Assembly: GCA_965223305.1 (NCBI GenBank)
Contig: CBDCWT010000061.1
Span: forward strand, 1-64,000
DNA length: 64,000 nucleotides
Reading direction: 5' to 3'
DNA from: CBDCWT01 sp965223305
GTDB taxonomy: Bacteria > Planctomycetota > Planctomycetia > Pirellulales > Pirellulaceae
The notes under the pieces: generated by a model
The model's database searches: none
Told to the model about the DNA's origin: nothing
Seen by the model: the letters and a program-made list of their open reading frames with translations, nothing else
Translations under genes and position numbers: made by a program
Part shown: positions 62,338 through 64,000 of the stretch, piece by piece
How positions within the stretch are numbered: position 1 is the first letter of the stretch
How the letters are laid out: every line of letters begins with the position of its first letter

Positions 62338-63115
62338 TCGCCGTTGGTGGGCTGCTTGCAAGTGCCGCGGCGGCAGCAGCAACATCTGCCGCTGAGCGCG
62401 GGGTTACCAACACCCGCGAGTCCCCCGCAGCTTGGATTCGATGCCGCAAGGATGGGGTTAGGTCGAACGTGGTCGTCCTCATCTGAAGTGGACGGCGCTC
62501 GCGGATCGACGGTCGTTGGCTGGGCGAAGTTTGGTCGTAGACCACCGGTTGTACCTGCTCGGGGGCGCTCTCCGGTGGTGAAGATGGCTTGACGCGTCCC
62601 GGCAGCACAGCAAGTGCTTGCTTGCCCATCACAATCTTCCCCGATGTCGCCGTGAAGACGGGAACTAGGCTGAGACTGGTTTGATCACCTCCCACTCGGT
62701 CCCACGGCAGCCACACACTGTAGGAGACTCCGAGCTCGGTGCTGCCGACGTGTTGAGTGAGCTGCTCGGGAGTGAACACGAACTTCCGGGTCGGCGTCTG
62801 GCTATTGCCTGCCTCTCCGTCGTCATACGCGTAAACGACGAGTTGACCTTCGACCGGAATCGTGTCCCCCCGTAGATCGTAAAAGAAAAACCGCCCCCCG
62901 AGTCCCCTCACAGGCGGGTGGCCTGGTTGAGTCAGAACGTCGGGAGACCACAAACTCGCCATCCGAGTCGGTTCTTCAAACTCGCTCTCCTGGACCTTGT
63001 TCTCGGATTTCCAGGGCAACCGATCTATCCAACTGGGCTTGAGCGACTGGCAACCTGTCACGAGCAGAGCGGACAAGCTGCCGGTCACCACGAGCGCCAC
63101 GCAGCGGGTCGACAT
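62111..63115 (-). CDS. lipoprotein of unknown function next to secretin
   Basis: 334 residues. Signal and lipobox LLVTGC at about 17-22. A globular part at about 25-200 (WIDRLPWKSENK ... YSVWLPWDRVGGDQTSLSLVPVFTATSGKI), then a Pro/Ser/Arg-rich C-terminus. 24 bases downstream of the secretin gene stop on the same strand, so it is likely part of the same operon and may be a pilotin or accessory of the secretion system. The C-terminus overlaps the BON gene antisense by 227 bases, so a frameshift or earlier true stop is possible. Confidence 0.65.
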   Translation of the reverse strand: MSTRCVALVVTGSLSALLVTGCQSLKPSWIDRLPWKSENKVQESEFEEPTRMASLWSPDVLTQPGHPPVRGLGGRFFFYDLRGDTIPVEGQLVVYAYDDGEAGNSQTPTRKFVFTPEQLTQHVGSTELGVSYSVWLPWDRVGGDQTSLSLVPVFTATSGKIVMGKQALAVLPGRVKPSSPPESAPEQVQPVVYDQTSPSQRPSIRERRPLQMRTTTFDLTPSLRHRIQAAGDSRVLVTPRSAADVAAAAAALASSPPTATKAPATGWERPTPASHFERPRYPAPRAPKWRSRPSDAGWIQPLPVPPSVPPASQPPQGPPYSHPGVGQVGPGNQY

Positions 63116-63139
63116 GTTCTGGTCTCCTACTCGGCGAGC

Positions 63140-64000
63140 TTACGGTTGAGTGTCGGGAAGCCGTCTTACTTCACCCTCGTCCACCACGAGCCGCCGTAGC
63201 CGCGCCGCCCCTTTTGCCTCGGGGGATCCGGCGGGTGGAGGTCCATAGGTGACCGTCGTTTCGTAGATTGGGTTGGCCCACTGTGGCGGTGCCGGCGGCG
63301 GACCACCCGCTTGATTCGGCAATGGCCGTTGCCAACCACTGCGCACAACCCCGTTTTCGTCGTACCGTGGTTCCCCGCTGTCCGAGAAGTCCACAACCGG
63401 GGGTGGATACTCTTCGATCGGCACCGGAGCTGTTTCGATTCCAATCGGGTTCGTGTGTGGATAGATAACCGGCAAGTTGTCGCAGCAGAACAGTGGGTTG
63501 TTGCCTTGCAGCCCCACGTCGCCATGCAAGTTGACGATATCCGCCAAACACCAACTCATCCTCTCCGACTCCATCGCCTTGACCCATTCGTAGTCTTCAT
63601 CGGACTCGATGATATGCGGCGTCATGATAATCAGCAGTTCGGTACGGCGGTCTAAGCTGTCCTCGAACTCGAACAATCTTCCCACGACCGGCAAGTCGGC
63701 CAACCAAGGAACGCGTCGGAGAGTGAGCATCTTGTCCGAGGTGATCAGGCCAGCCATGATCACGGTCTGACCGCTCTTGGCGCTGATCACGGATTCCGCC
63801 GTGGTGAGATCGATGGGTGGCGACCGAATGGGCTGGCCGTTTTGGTCAAAAGCTACGACCGTCCCTTCCGCGTCCGAACCGAGGCGCGACCGCTCGGCGG
63901 CGATCGACATCACTACGACCCCGTCGTCATTGATCAAGGGGAGAAGTGTCAGCAGGAGCCCGGTCTGAACGTCCTCAATCTGGTTTTGGACGATCCCTTG
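63140..64000 (-). CDS. type II/III secretion-type secretin, C-terminal part (partial)
   Basis: The frame continues off the right edge; 286 codons are visible on the reverse strand. The secretin homology domain is clear: VQTGLLLTLLPLINDDGVVVMS with the conserved Pro-x-Ile-N-D-G, then VISAKSGQTVIMAGLITSDKML and VPWLADLPVVGRLFEFE, the hallmark of the C-terminal barrel of GspD/PilQ-like secretins. After it the tail is Pro/Gly-rich (about 155 residues). Forms the outer-membrane channel of a secretion or pilus system. The lipoprotein gene follows within 24 bases. Confidence 0.9.
   Translation of the reverse strand, partial: QGIVQNQIEDVQTGLLLTLLPLINDDGVVVMSIAAERSRLGSDAEGTVVAFDQNGQPIRSPPIDLTTAESVISAKSGQTVIMAGLITSDKMLTLRRVPWLADLPVVGRLFEFEDSLDRRTELLIIMTPHIIESDEDYEWVKAMESERMSWCLADIVNLHGDVGLQGNNPLFCCDNLPVIYPHTNPIGIETAPVPIEEYPPPVVDFSDSGEPRYDENGVVRSGWQRPLPNQAGGPPPAPPQWANPIYETTVTYGPPPAGSPEAKGAARLRRLVVDEGEVRRLPDTQP

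Noticed and set aside
1..64000. tRNA or rRNA genes
   Set aside because: No cloverleaf with a TTC-type T-arm and no conserved rRNA blocks noticed by eye in the gaps; a tRNAscan run would settle it.

Overview
The window looks like chromosome of a planctomycete, most likely a Pirellulales relative. The evidence is the gene content: two sulfatases, DUF1080, DUF3500 and DUF1559-type secreted neighbours' styles, giant surface proteins carrying the planctomycete N-terminal export motif (LEKLERR / LEPLEDRRLL), a SirB1-type transglutaminase-like protein, and intergenic space packed with short hairpin repeats. No rRNA, tRNA or CRISPR array was seen. This is inference from families, not from a database match.

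Layout. 1-3.9 kb: N-terminus of a GT4-type glycosyltransferase (off the left edge), divergent queA, a Nudix gene, iscS, then an IscA/ErpA-type carrier. queA and the Nudix gene each carry what looks like a single extra G/C base. 4.3-10.6 kb: two asparagine-synthetase paralogues in opposite orientation around a Wzx-like flippase, suggesting a surface-polysaccharide locus. 11-18.5 kb: housekeeping and small secreted genes (cobL-like, PIG-L deacetylase, rluD, TPR protein, DUF3500, DksA-type zinc finger, LRR lipoprotein, SirB1). 18.7-20.8 kb: DUF1326 protein and two secreted proteins of unknown function. 21.2-25.1 kb: a three-subunit molybdenum hydroxylase operon (Fe-S, Mo, FAD) whose Fe-S subunit has all four ferredoxin-type ligand cysteines replaced by serine. 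25.1-25.8 kb: a small Cys-containing protein and a GNAT acetyltransferase. 25.9-27.3 kb: a six-unit ~235-bp tandem array.

27.3-34.8 kb is a TetR regulator, HlyD adaptor, RND pump and an unusual membrane-anchored TPR protein fused to a peptidylarginine/agmatine-deiminase-like domain, apparently one operon. 34.8-35.7 kb is a 355-bp tandem duplication in which only the first copy holds a 180-bp hairpin mobile element; the second copy is the empty site. 35.8-39.1 kb encodes an FG-GAP/Calx-beta/dockerin-like surface protein; 39.2-46.2 kb has a methyltransferase, a VanZ-like protein, an acyltransferase, a DUF1080 protein, a DUF1801 protein and small proteins. 46.2-55.4 kb is one giant gene (3051 codons) for a subtilase-containing surface protein. 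55.6-61.2 kb has two sulfatases and a DUF3352-like secreted protein. 61.6-64 kb has a Gly-rich BON-domain protein facing a lipoprotein gene that follows a secretin gene running off the right edge.

The strongest structural signals are outside genes: a TA-targeting 180-bp MITE in three copies; a hairpin family with constant ends (AACCG...CGGCTGAT), constant TAAC loop and covarying stems, sometimes in REPIN-like inverted pairs; and a second palindrome family (GGCACAC-N3-GTGTGCC and variants) with compensatory changes. All motif calls were made by eye.
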